Part shown: piece by piece, positions 1 through 8,152 of the stretch
Layout: the number at the start of each line of letters is the position of its first letter
How positions within the stretch are numbered: position 1 is the first letter of the stretch
NCBI RefSeq assembly: GCF_900086655.1
Contig: NZ_LT575476.1
Coordinates: 4,428,934-4,492,933, forward strand
Source of the DNA: Paenibacillus tuaregi
GTDB lineage: Bacteria > Bacillota > Bacilli > Paenibacillales > Paenibacillaceae
Length of the DNA stretch: 64,000 bases
Direction: 5' to 3'
Position numbers and translations under genes: made by a program
The notes under the pieces: model-generated
Database searches by the model: none
What the model was told of the DNA's origin: nothing
The model's input: only the letters and a program-made list of their open reading frames with translations

Positions 1-2686
1 CAGTCAATGGGATTGCATGTTTGCTGATTCCCTTGGTGTTGTCCGTTACCTTGACTGCATCCGTCCAGTTCACATTATCGCTGCTCAGCTGGATTTTGAA
101 GGCGCGGGTATTGAATGCTGCCGGTTCACCGCCAGCTTCGGCATGCTTGATTACGAATTCGCTGAGCTTGTGGGCTGCCCCAAGATCTACGGTCAGAGTA
201 TGCGGCGCATCGCCTACAGCGCACCACTTCTTCTTGTCATCCCCGTCAATCGCAAACTTTGGCGCCTCGTTCTCATTGGTGAAGCCCGAAGCGGTCGCCG
301 TTTTACCTAGAGCCAGATTGCTTACGCCCCCGGCGGCTTCCTTCGTTACCGTGATCAGCTGTTTCTTCACCACATTCTCGCCAACACTGTTCTTGGCGGT
401 CAGGCTAACCTCGAACGTTCCCTCTTGATTATAAGTCACTTTCGGATTTCGCTCGGTGCTGCTTGACGGCTCCCCACCAGGGAAGCTCCATGCCCATCCC
501 TCAGTTACCTCAGAGGAAAGGTCCGTGAATTGAACCGTGTCCCCCGGCGCAATCAGGGTCTTATCCGCCTCGAAAGCGGCCACCGGCTTCGGATAAGCCG
601 GCCATTCGAAGGTGACTCCTGCCGGTTTGCCCTGCTCATAATGCCGGTTGACCGGAATCACAACCAGCTTGGTCGTTTTCTCCTTATCAATCCGTCTCAT
701 CTCAGGCACATAGTAGACGGTGTTGCCTGTCATTCCGGCAAGCTCGTACTTCCCGTCGGGCTTCACCCGGTAGACCTGATAATACAGAACGTCGTCCGCT
801 TTCTTCGGAGCAGTCCAGGAAAGGCGCGCATCGCCATAGATCCCGTCACGGAAGTCATTTTCGATGACCTTAAGTCCGGTAACCTCCTTGAGCTTATCCG
901 CCTTTTCACTTAGACGGGTCACGGCGAGCTCACCCACATTCACCCGGAAGTCGGCAATCGGCTTCGCGGCTTCGAACTTCAGAGAGATTCCGGTTATCGT
1001 ACGTCCTTTGTACTGATTCATCCGGATGCTTCCCTGCGTCCAATCCTTGTTCGCGCCCATATTATCCAGCTTCTTCGGCTCCAGGAATACGTACTGATCC
1101 GGAGCGTCGGAGAACGCCACGCCAACCTTCACTCGGGCATCCTTGGAGTTCGCCTGATAGGTTACTGACAATTCTGTATCCGCTTCCACCTTCATGTTCG
1201 CTTTATACAGCTTGATGGTTGTACCAGCCTTCGGCGCAAGGGCACCGGACAGCTTCAGGGAACTTCCGCCATAGAACGCTTTGCCAAAGTCAAAGCCTGG
1301 ACTGAGCGGCTGCGCTCCGCCTTCCGCTTCCGTAATGAACCGCCATGTCGGCAAAATATCCTGCAGACTGCGGTTGCTCCAATCCTTCTCCCGCACCACC
1401 TGTCCGTTAACAGCAAACATATGGCCATTTCCGGTGTTGAAATGGGTAATCATTTCCGAACCGGTCAGAACCGTTTTGTCCACAATGTCATTAGCAATGC
1501 CTCTCCAGGCATAAGGGCTTGTGCCAGTCGGCTGCGAGGTGTTCTGTGGATTCTTGTTCGCTCCCACCCAGAAAATCTGGTCCTTCTCCATGAACTCCTC
1601 TTGCGTCTTGGAGCTGTTAAAGGCCCAGTCTGGACGGTAGATTCCAAGTGAGGTCGTCGCAGGCTTGCCATCCGGGAACAGGACAGGCCAGTTCAATTCA
1701 CTGTTATACCCGTTCGCTTCCACATCAATTCCAGCATACAGGTCATACGGGCTGCGTCCGAGCGACTTCATGACAGCCGGGGAGTTCAGATACGGAGTCA
1801 CGTAATCGTACTTGCCGTTCTTCTCGTCCTTGTACTGCCATCGGAAGTCCAGGAACATGCCATCCGACACACGCTGGGAGCCATCCTGAATGAACATCTT
1901 GTTGTTGTCTGTTACCGCGCCCTGCCATTTGACAGGTCCATCCTTGATCATGGAATCATACCAGATGATCTCCATCTTCGGTGACTTGATCTTCTGCAAA
2001 TACAGCAGGAACTGCTGCATCTTCTTGGCCTCTTCCGCCGTTGCACCCTGGGTCTCCTGGTTAATGAACCAGCCGTCAAAGCCGTAATACTTGGCGGCTT
2101 CCACAAGCTTGTCAGCAACCGGGAACGATCCATCCTCGCGCTGCTTCAACAGGTCGCGCATCCATTCGATCTTGCCGCCATGCTCGGTCTGCGGCAGGAA
2201 TACCGTACCGAACACCGGCACGCCGTTCTTGTGCGCGGCATCAATCACATCTGCACTTGGCGGCACGATGAGGCCTTCACCGGCAGAACCACCCCACATA
2301 ATCAGCTTATCGATGTACTGCCAGTAGCTGAAGGTATATGTGTTGAATTTCTCCGACCCCTGTGAGGGGGCGCCGCTTGTGCTCGGATACATAGAAGCCA
2401 GCGCCATCACTTTGGGCTCGGACTTGGCATTTGGATTCACCTTCTGCCCTTGAACACGGTTCTCCTGAAGCTTCACCGTGCCACGGTTAAAGACAGCGTC
2501 TTTATCCGTGGACGGCGACCACTCCAGCAGGGTGTTCGGATACCAATATGAAGAATGAGGCTGGGCGGCTTCCGCACGCCCCGCAAAACCAATCAATGCT
2601 GCTGCAAGTACAGCGGTGCTCATCAGCACGGCCGCTTTGTGTTTGCTTCGACTTTTTGCATAGTAAGCTGGTCTGACTCTTTTCAT
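1..2686 (-). CDS. Secreted GH85 endo-beta-N-acetylglucosaminidase, 3' end beyond window
   Basis: Family GH85 enzymes cut the chitobiose core of N-glycans, releasing high-mannose oligosaccharides. At least 895 codons are visible and the C-terminus lies outside the window. The protein starts with an Arg/Lys-rich segment and a hydrophobic signal peptide ending at AEA-A (about residue 40). The catalytic segment FDGWFINQET has Asn209 and Glu211, matching the N-x-E pair used in substrate-assisted catalysis by GH85. Near residues 695-780 a PKD-like fold carries GWAWSFPGGEPS, followed by an F5/8 type C (CBM32-like) domain that runs to the edge. The start ATG follows AGGGAGG by 8 nt. It sits 20 nt downstream of the sugar-binding lipoprotein gene, so it is the last visible gene of that operon. 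GH85 assignment is confident; the exact substrate is inferred. Confidence 0.92.
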   Translation of the reverse strand, partial: MKRVRPAYYAKSRSKHKAAVLMSTAVLAAALIGFAGRAEAAQPHSSYWYPNTLLEWSPSTDKDAVFNRGTVKLQENRVQGQKVNPNAKSEPKVMALASMYPSTSGAPSQGSEKFNTYTFSYWQYIDKLIMWGGSAGEGLIVPPSADVIDAAHKNGVPVFGTVFLPQTEHGGKIEWMRDLLKQREDGSFPVADKLVEAAKYYGFDGWFINQETQGATAEEAKKMQQFLLYLQKIKSPKMEIIWYDSMIKDGPVKWQGAVTDNNKMFIQDGSQRVSDGMFLDFRWQYKDEKNGKYDYVTPYLNSPAVMKSLGRSPYDLYAGIDVEANGYNSELNWPVLFPDGKPATTSLGIYRPDWAFNSSKTQEEFMEKDQIFWVGANKNPQNTSQPTGTSPYAWRGIANDIVDKTVLTGSEMITHFNTGNGHMFAVNGQVVREKDWSNRSLQDILPTWRFITEAEGGAQPLSPGFDFGKAFYGGSSLKLSGALAPKAGTTIKLYKANMKVEADTELSVTYQANSKDARVKVGVAFSDAPDQYVFLEPKKLDNMGANKDWTQGSIRMNQYKGRTITGISLKFEAAKPIADFRVNVGELAVTRLSEKADKLKEVTGLKVIENDFRDGIYGDARLSWTAPKKADDVLYYQVYRVKPDGKYELAGMTGNTVYYVPEMRRIDKEKTTKLVVIPVNRHYEQGKPAGVTFEWPAYPKPVAAFEADKTLIAPGDTVQFTDLSSEVTEGWAWSFPGGEPSSSTERNPKVTYNQEGTFEVSLTAKNSVGENVVKKQLITVTKEAAGGVSNLALGKTATASGFTNENEAPKFAIDGDDKKKWCAVGDAPHTLTVDLGAAHKLSEFVIKHAEAGGEPAAFNTRAFKIQLSSDNVNWTDAVKVTDNTKGISKHAIPLT

Positions 2687-2706
2687 ATGGTGTCCTCCCT
2701 GGGAGC

Positions 2707-4212
2707 TTATTTTTGTTTCGATTTCCAATCGTCAAATTGCTTTTGAAGCTCTGCCATCACTTTGTCAAGGCCTGCTTCTTTGTACTTCTGCATCGCTTTC
2801 GGCAGGTACTGATCCGGATCTACGGAACCTGTGAACAGTGCAGGCATGAATTCTTTACCTACGTTAGTCAGAGCAGCAACTTCCGTCTTAACCGGAGTTG
2901 TGTCAAAGTTGAAACCGAAAGTAGGTGCTACTTTAGCAGACTCATTGAACTTGGTGAAAGCATCCCACTTGTCTTTAGGCTCATCCTTGTGAAGATAAGT
3001 CAGCATCAGGTTGCCAAGTGCGAAACCAGGCATTGCATATCTCTCCTGCATTGCTGGAAGGTCTTCGATGTAAGTGTCATCGATTTTCTTGTAGTGCGTG
3101 CCTTCGATCCCGAATTGGATCAGATTGCGCAGATAAGCATCCGTATTAAGCAGGTTCAGGAACATCATGGAGCGTTCCGGATTTTTGGAATAAGCTGAAA
3201 TGGCCATCATAGAACCAGCTGCGGAGCCTGTGAAGATCACCGGATCCTGCATAGGGCGGGTTACGATATCATAGCCAGCACTTCTGGACCATCCCAGATC
3301 CGCGTACGGTTGGGTGATTTCCTTGTCCACAAGCCATTTCCCGGTCTTGATGTTATCGATACCGTCAAGGGTTGCGATATCCTCACGCACATATCCAGCC
3401 TTGTAGTATTTACGCATCGTTTGAAGTGCAGCTTTGAATTCAGGTGTTTCCAGTGTGTTTACATATTTGAAGTCTTTAGTGTCCAGATACATCCCGATTG
3501 GAATATCGGTGCCAAGCGCCCAGTCGATCGGCAGGAACGGTGTGAAGCCTTTAGGAACAGCCAGCGGCGTGATGTCAGCAGGCTCTTTCTCCTTGATTGT
3601 CTTGAGCAGCGGCTCCAGATCCTCAAGTGTGGTTACTTTGGAAATGTCCAATTTGTACTTGTCGACATACTTCTTGTTGAAGCGCCATACCATCTGCTGG
3701 GCAAGCTCTTTGTTCGCAGGGATTCCGTAGTTAACCCCATTCACTTTCGTACCCTCAAGGAAGCGAGGATCGAGTTCTTCCTTAATGCCTTTACCATACT
3801 TGTCAAGCAGATCATTCAAAGGCATGAATGCGCCCTTCGCGGCGTTAGGCAGATAATCGAATGCCCATGAGCTGGTAAAAGCGATATCATAGTCTTCACC
3901 GGAGCTGGTGATGACCTGCATCCGCTGGCTGTAATCGCCCCAGTCGATCATCGTGATATCAATCGTGGTGTTGATTTTCTTAGTCAAATATTTATTGATT
4001 TCATCCTGCACAAGACCAAGGTCTTTCTGGGAAGGCCCGATCAGGTACAGCTTCAGCTTAACCGGATCCAGCTTCGCCGTATCGACGGTTCCATCACTCT
4101 TCACGGCTTCCTGTTCCTTGGCTCCCGAACTGCTGCCCCCGCCGCATCCGGCGAGCATAGACAGCATCAGCACAAATACGAGAGTCAGTGCAAATCCTTT
4201 TTTCTTAAACAT
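2707..4212 (-). CDS. Extracellular sugar-binding lipoprotein of an Lpl-type ABC importer
   Basis: This 501-residue solute-binding protein captures an oligosaccharide outside the cell and delivers it to the two permeases encoded upstream. A short basic N-terminus and hydrophobic core end in lipobox LAGC with the lipidated Cys at residue 23, followed by a Gly/Ser linker. The rest resembles family 1 extracellular solute-binding proteins of the LplA type, with a C-terminal region (VDPDQYLPKAMQKYKEAG) like DUF3502. No ATPase gene lies in the cluster; such importers usually share an MsmX-type ATPase encoded elsewhere. It is separated from the permease gene by about 207 nt containing hairpins, which may adjust the relative amount of this protein. 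Ligand is inferred from the GH85 and GH38 neighbours. Confidence 0.9.
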   Translation of the reverse strand: MFKKKGFALTLVFVLMLSMLAGCGGGSSSGAKEQEAVKSDGTVDTAKLDPVKLKLYLIGPSQKDLGLVQDEINKYLTKKINTTIDITMIDWGDYSQRMQVITSSGEDYDIAFTSSWAFDYLPNAAKGAFMPLNDLLDKYGKGIKEELDPRFLEGTKVNGVNYGIPANKELAQQMVWRFNKKYVDKYKLDISKVTTLEDLEPLLKTIKEKEPADITPLAVPKGFTPFLPIDWALGTDIPIGMYLDTKDFKYVNTLETPEFKAALQTMRKYYKAGYVREDIATLDGIDNIKTGKWLVDKEITQPYADLGWSRSAGYDIVTRPMQDPVIFTGSAAGSMMAISAYSKNPERSMMFLNLLNTDAYLRNLIQFGIEGTHYKKIDDTYIEDLPAMQERYAMPGFALGNLMLTYLHKDEPKDKWDAFTKFNESAKVAPTFGFNFDTTPVKTEVAALTNVGKEFMPALFTGSVDPDQYLPKAMQKYKEAGLDKVMAELQKQFDDWKSKQK

Positions 4213-4419
4213 CCTCTTACCCCCTGGCTTCTGATTATATGGATCCGCAGATCCATACCTTTGCTTAGCTTAGATTTATTGAAACCGCCTTCATATCCCG
4301 GCAAACAAGAACCGGATCTCTCCGGTTATTGTACATATGAGACCCATGGCGCGGTAGGAAGCCCGGCACCTGCTTGCCTGCAGACATCAAAGCGGGAACA
4401 ACCTGAATCCATCCGCGGA
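4213..4419 (-). other. Intercistronic spacer with two hairpins inside the sugar-uptake operon
   Basis: This 207-nt non-coding stretch separates the second permease gene from the binding-protein gene. It holds two clean inverted repeats: an 8-bp stem with 4-nt loop at 4238-4257 (TATGGATC / GATCCATA) and a 7-bp stem with 4-nt loop at 4310-4327 (AACCGGA / TCCGGTT). Neither is followed by a convincing U-tract on the minus strand, so they look more like mRNA processing or stabilising structures than strong terminators. A separate promoter for the binding protein is possible but I cannot point to one. Confidence 0.5.
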
Positions 4420-5376
4420 TCAGCCTTTAACAGACCCTACGGTCAAACCTTGGACAAAATAACGCTGGAAGAACGGATAAGCCATTACAATCGGCAGGGT
4501 AGCCAGAACAACCATAGCCATCCGGACTGTCTCGGTCGGCAGCGCCCCAACCGCGTTGTAATCCCCTAAATGCTGGGACATCTGACGCAGGAACTCCATA
4601 TTCTTCTCGATTCGCATCAGCATGAACTGAAGCGGAGGTGTAAGATCCGGCTTGTTGTAATACAGCAGGGCATTGAACCAGTCATTCCAATATCCAAGAG
4701 AACTGAACAGACCGATTGTAGCAATCCCCGGCAGAGAGATCGGCAGCACGATACGGGCAAAGGTCAGGAACTCACCGGCACCGTCCATCTTGGCCGATTC
4801 AATAATCTCATCCGGTACGGTCGTCTGGAAGAACGTCCGCATGACGATGATCGAGAATGCGCTCATGGCCAGAGGCAGTACCAGGGACCAAATCGTATTC
4901 TGCAGATGCAGGAATTGGGTCATCACGATATACCCCGGTACCATACCGCCCGAGAACAGCATGGTGAAGAACGCCAGGAAGCTGAAGAAACCCCGAAATT
5001 CAAAGCTCTTTCTGGATACGGCATACGCATAGGTGGTCACCAGGAACAAGGTGATGAAGGTTCCAAGCACCGTAACGAGCAGAGTTAGCCCGAAGGAGCT
5101 GAACAGCTCGCTTCCTGTGCTGAAGATATAATGATAGGCGTCGGCGCTGAATTTGCTAGGCAAGATGCTGAATCCTTCCAGCGCAAGCGTCTTTTCATCT
5201 GTAAATGAGATGATGATGACATAGAGAAACGGAAATACACATGAGAACGAGAACAGGCCAATAATAATGTTAAAAACGATGTTCCAGCCCCGCGGCAGGC
5301 TATTGAAGTCTTTTGGCTTCTTCTTTCTTTTTCCACCTACCTGGACAGGAGTCGTCTGGATGTTAGCTTGGGACAA
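4420..5376 (-). CDS. Sugar ABC transporter permease, LplC/CUT1 type
   Basis: This is one of two membrane subunits of the importer, with about six hydrophobic segments and the MalG-like EAA loop (ESAKMDGAGEFLTFARIVLP) that contacts the ATPase. I place the start at TTG 5376, giving 318 residues: GGGGAGGT lies 8 nt upstream and the codon follows the stop of the upstream permease by 19 nt. The open frame continues in phase to 5433, which would overlap that gene by 38 nt and has no good RBS. The C-terminus ends in the usual GLTVGSVKG pattern of this subfamily. Confidence 0.88.
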   Translation of the reverse strand: MSQANIQTTPVQVGGKRKKKPKDFNSLPRGWNIVFNIIIGLFSFSCVFPFLYVIIISFTDEKTLALEGFSILPSKFSADAYHYIFSTGSELFSSFGLTLLVTVLGTFITLFLVTTYAYAVSRKSFEFRGFFSFLAFFTMLFSGGMVPGYIVMTQFLHLQNTIWSLVLPLAMSAFSIIVMRTFFQTTVPDEIIESAKMDGAGEFLTFARIVLPISLPGIATIGLFSSLGYWNDWFNALLYYNKPDLTPPLQFMLMRIEKNMEFLRQMSQHLGDYNAVGALPTETVRMAMVVLATLPIVMAYPFFQRYFVQGLTVGSVKG

Positions 5377-5395
5377 CTTAGGCACCTCCCCTTGA

Positions 5396-6325
5396 TTAGA
5401 AGATCGCGTGATCTTTTTCGATTTTTCTGACAATATAGTTGGCTCCCAGAATCAGGACCAGTCCGACAATGGATTGATACAGTCCGGCTGCGGTACTCAT
5501 ACCGATGTCTCCCATATTAACGAGTCCCCGGTATACGAAGGTATCGATAACATTAGTTACCGGATAAAGGGCTCCCGCATCCTTAGGAAGCTGGTAGAAC
5601 AGTCCAAAGTCTGATCGGAAGATACCGCCAATAGCCAGAATCGTCAGGATAATCATCAATGGGCGGAGCAGCGGAATCGTAATGTAACGGATCTGCTTCC
5701 ACTTGGTGGCTCCGTCGATGACCGCCGCCTCGTAATAGGAACGGTCAATACCCGTAATGGCCGCTAAGTAAATAACACTGTTGTATCCAACACTTTTCCA
5801 GATTCCGACAAACACGATAATAAACGGCCAATATTTCGGCTCCGAGTACCAGTTGATTGGGGTTCCGCCGAAGTACGTGATGATCTGGTTCAGCGTTCCC
5901 TTATCCATGCTCAGGAAGGTGAAGGCAAAATAACTGATGATAACCCAGGACAGGAAATGCGGCAGGAACATCCCGGTCTGGTATACTTTTGCCATTCTCT
6001 TGTTCACGAGCTCACTTAGGAGTATCGCAAATCCCACAGCCACGATAAGACCCAGAATGATCATGACCACGTTATAAAGAATGGTGTTTCGTGTGATGAT
6101 GTAAGCATCATTGGTTGTGAACAAATACTCGAAGTTTTTAAAAGCGACCCACTTGCTGTTAAATACGCTTGCAAAAAATCCGTCCCGGCTGATTCTGAAA
6201 TCCTTGAATGCGAGGATGGCGCCGAACATGGGCAGGTAAGCAAATATCAGGAACCAGATCGTTCCTGGCAGCACCATGAACAGAAGTGCCCTGTTCCTTA
6301 CAACTTTCTTCAAAAATGCTGACAC
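5396..6325 (-). CDS. Sugar ABC transporter permease, LplB/CUT1 type
   Basis: This 309-residue inner-membrane permease is the partner of the LplC-type subunit. It shows six predicted membrane segments and the EAA loop EAAVIDGATKWKQIRYITIP near the C-terminal third. It is the first gene of the apparent operon (permease, permease, binding protein, GH85). Around 270 nt separate it from the two-component genes upstream, and that gap contains a terminator for them and a possible cre site. It could act with a shared multi-sugar ATPase such as MsmX, since no ATPase gene is nearby; that point is inference from the family. Confidence 0.9.
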   Translation of the reverse strand: MSAFLKKVVRNRALLFMVLPGTIWFLIFAYLPMFGAILAFKDFRISRDGFFASVFNSKWVAFKNFEYLFTTNDAYIITRNTILYNVVMIILGLIVAVGFAILLSELVNKRMAKVYQTGMFLPHFLSWVIISYFAFTFLSMDKGTLNQIITYFGGTPINWYSEPKYWPFIIVFVGIWKSVGYNSVIYLAAITGIDRSYYEAAVIDGATKWKQIRYITIPLLRPLMIILTILAIGGIFRSDFGLFYQLPKDAGALYPVTNVIDTFVYRGLVNMGDIGMSTAAGLYQSIVGLVLILGANYIVRKIEKDHAIF

Positions 6326-6465
6326 GGCTTCTCCTCCTTTGCCGAAAGTACTTCTCTCTACTCTCCAACCCGGCTGTTACAGATCCCCTATGATCAGGCA
6401 ACAAAATCCGGCAGCAGCTGAGCTTTTCTTCTCTCACCCGCTCTTTAAGTACCTTCATTTTCGCA

Positions 6466-6479
6466 AGAAAGCGCTGCCA
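6466..6479 (-). promoter_or_regulatory. Candidate catabolite-responsive element (cre)
   Basis: On the minus strand TGGCAGCGCTTTCT resembles the CcpA operator consensus TGWAANCGNTNWCA, with an intact AGCGCTTTC core and about three mismatches. It lies about 140 nt upstream of the first permease gene of the glycan operon, where glucose repression of a sugar locus would be expected. Only the sequence match supports it. Confidence 0.4.
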
Positions 6480-6537
6480 GCAACAAGTTGAAAAATACTA
6501 GATCATGATGTAAAAATTAAAGACCCGTGAATAAAAC

Positions 6538-6577
6538 AGCGGCAGGCATAGACTGTTAAAAGCCCATGCCTGCCGCT
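6538..6577 (-). terminator. Intrinsic terminator of the two-component operon
   Basis: A perfect 12-bp stem (AGCGGCAGGCAT / ATGCCTGCCGCT) with a 16-nt loop lies 22 nt past the response regulator stop. On the minus strand it is followed by GTTTTATTC. It separates the regulator transcript from the transport operon. Confidence 0.75.
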
Positions 6578-6599
6578 TAAACGAACTTGTCTGCAGCTC

Positions 6600-8150
6600 T
6601 TATTTAACATACATGTTGCGAAGTTCTGTCGGGGATACACCCGCATACTTCTTAAACTGTCTGTAGAAATAGGACGTATCCAAATAACCCACATCAGCCG
6701 CAATATCCGCGGTTTTCTGATCCGTATGCAGCAACAGCTGGGTCGCTTTCTCGATGCGGTAATGATTGACATAATCCGAGAAGCTCACTCCCACTTCCTG
6801 CTGAAACAATTGACCCAGATAGTTCGGATGAAGGTCCAGCTTCTGGCTCAGCGTCTTAAGGGACAGGTCCTCCGCATAGCTCATCTCCACCTTCTTCATC
6901 AGGAATGCTACATGCGGACTGAACTCCTCGTGCACGGTTTCAGCCAGGGTCATATTCCGGATGACCACACGCTTCACATGCTCCCGCAGCGCTTTGAGCG
7001 TATTGATCCGGGGCAGCGGGGAAATCAGCTCGTGATAGTCTGTGTTCTTATCCCGGGTCCGTGAAGCCAGCATCAGACGGATCGCCGTATTAACATACGG
7101 CTGGCGCGGCAGCAGTTCTTTGCCTCCGCGGTCTGCCATGACCGTCTCAATAAACTCCGCCACCGCCTCCCTGCTGCCTTCAATCCACAGTTTCGCGAAC
7201 TGCTCATCCCCCCAGAGGGGGAAGTCACTCTTCGCTTCCTCCAGCTGCCCGGCTCCGATATGCTCGGCAGCCCGCTCCCCGGAAATAATCAGTCTTCCAT
7301 AGGCAGATTTGGCTGAATCATAACTGATCTGCACCCCGCTGAAATTACTGCCCACCGTTCCTTCCGAGCTCCATACCCTCATCTGGGTCCGTTCGTGGAT
7401 CAGCTTCGAGATTATCTCGGCCCCGGCCCGAATCACCTCCGGATCCATTGGTTCTGCTGAAGCATAGAGAACCACAATGTCCTCATCCCCATCGGGGAAT
7501 CCGATAACTTCCTGGCCCAAAGGCAGCGATTCTCTCGCCCTCCGGGCACATTCCTCTGCCAAGCCGTTCATCCGGTAGTACTCAGGGCGAGAGGGCTGTT
7601 CCGAGACAAGCCGGAAGATACAGGCCTGATAATACTTGTGATCCGCAGGAATGCCGAGCAGCCTTGCCCGCTGCTTGAACTCCAGCAGTTCGATCTCGCC
7701 TGCGGCCCAGCGCTGAAGGACGTTGTTCCTCAGAACAGTCCTGTCTTCCTCAAAATGAAATACCGCAAGCTCTTCCCGCGCCCAATCCGCCCGAATATGG
7801 CGGATCGTAGATTCCAGCTCCTCGATGTTAATCGGCTTTAGAATGTAGTTCTCAATGCCAAGGGAGATCCCCTTCTTCACATAATCGAACTCTTCATGCC
7901 CACTGAGCACGATGAATTTGGTTTCAGGGCTGATCTCCTTCACTTTCTGAATCAGCTCCAGGCCGTTCATTCTAGGCATCATGATATCTGTGATCAACAG
8001 GTCCACAGGCTCCTGTCTCAGGATTTCCAAGGCCTGCACCCCGTCGCTTGCCGATCCTGCCAAATGAATTTCGAGCTCCTGCCAATCCGTTATCGACTTT
8101 AAGCCTTGAGCAATCAAGGGCTCATCATCCACAAAAAACACTTTTCTCAT
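6600..8150 (-). CDS. YesN-type response regulator with AraC DNA-binding domain
   Basis: This 516-residue cytoplasmic transcription factor has an N-terminal receiver domain with acidic pocket D8/D9 and phospho-acceptor D55 (in LLITDIMMPRMNG), and the conserved Lys in ILKPINIEEL. A long middle region follows. The C-terminal AraC/XylS double helix-turn-helix covers roughly the last 100 residues (DLSLKTLSQKLDLHPNYLGQ and DIAADVGYLDTSYFYRQFKK). The start ATG follows AAGGGGGTATAGGG and sits 2 nt after the kinase stop, so the two genes are translationally linked. By analogy with Yes/Lpl loci it probably activates the neighbouring uptake and glycosidase genes. Confidence 0.92.
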   Translation of the reverse strand: MRKVFFVDDEPLIAQGLKSITDWQELEIHLAGSASDGVQALEILRQEPVDLLITDIMMPRMNGLELIQKVKEISPETKFIVLSGHEEFDYVKKGISLGIENYILKPINIEELESTIRHIRADWAREELAVFHFEEDRTVLRNNVLQRWAAGEIELLEFKQRARLLGIPADHKYYQACIFRLVSEQPSRPEYYRMNGLAEECARRARESLPLGQEVIGFPDGDEDIVVLYASAEPMDPEVIRAGAEIISKLIHERTQMRVWSSEGTVGSNFSGVQISYDSAKSAYGRLIISGERAAEHIGAGQLEEAKSDFPLWGDEQFAKLWIEGSREAVAEFIETVMADRGGKELLPRQPYVNTAIRLMLASRTRDKNTDYHELISPLPRINTLKALREHVKRVVIRNMTLAETVHEEFSPHVAFLMKKVEMSYAEDLSLKTLSQKLDLHPNYLGQLFQQEVGVSFSDYVNHYRIEKATQLLLHTDQKTADIAADVGYLDTSYFYRQFKKYAGVSPTELRNMYVK

Positions 8151-8152
8151 CC

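Noticed and set aside
4570..5088. 172-codon plus-strand frame opposite the LplC-type permease
   Set aside because: It is the antisense of a conserved permease, with a His/Gln/Arg-rich composition typical of shadow frames.
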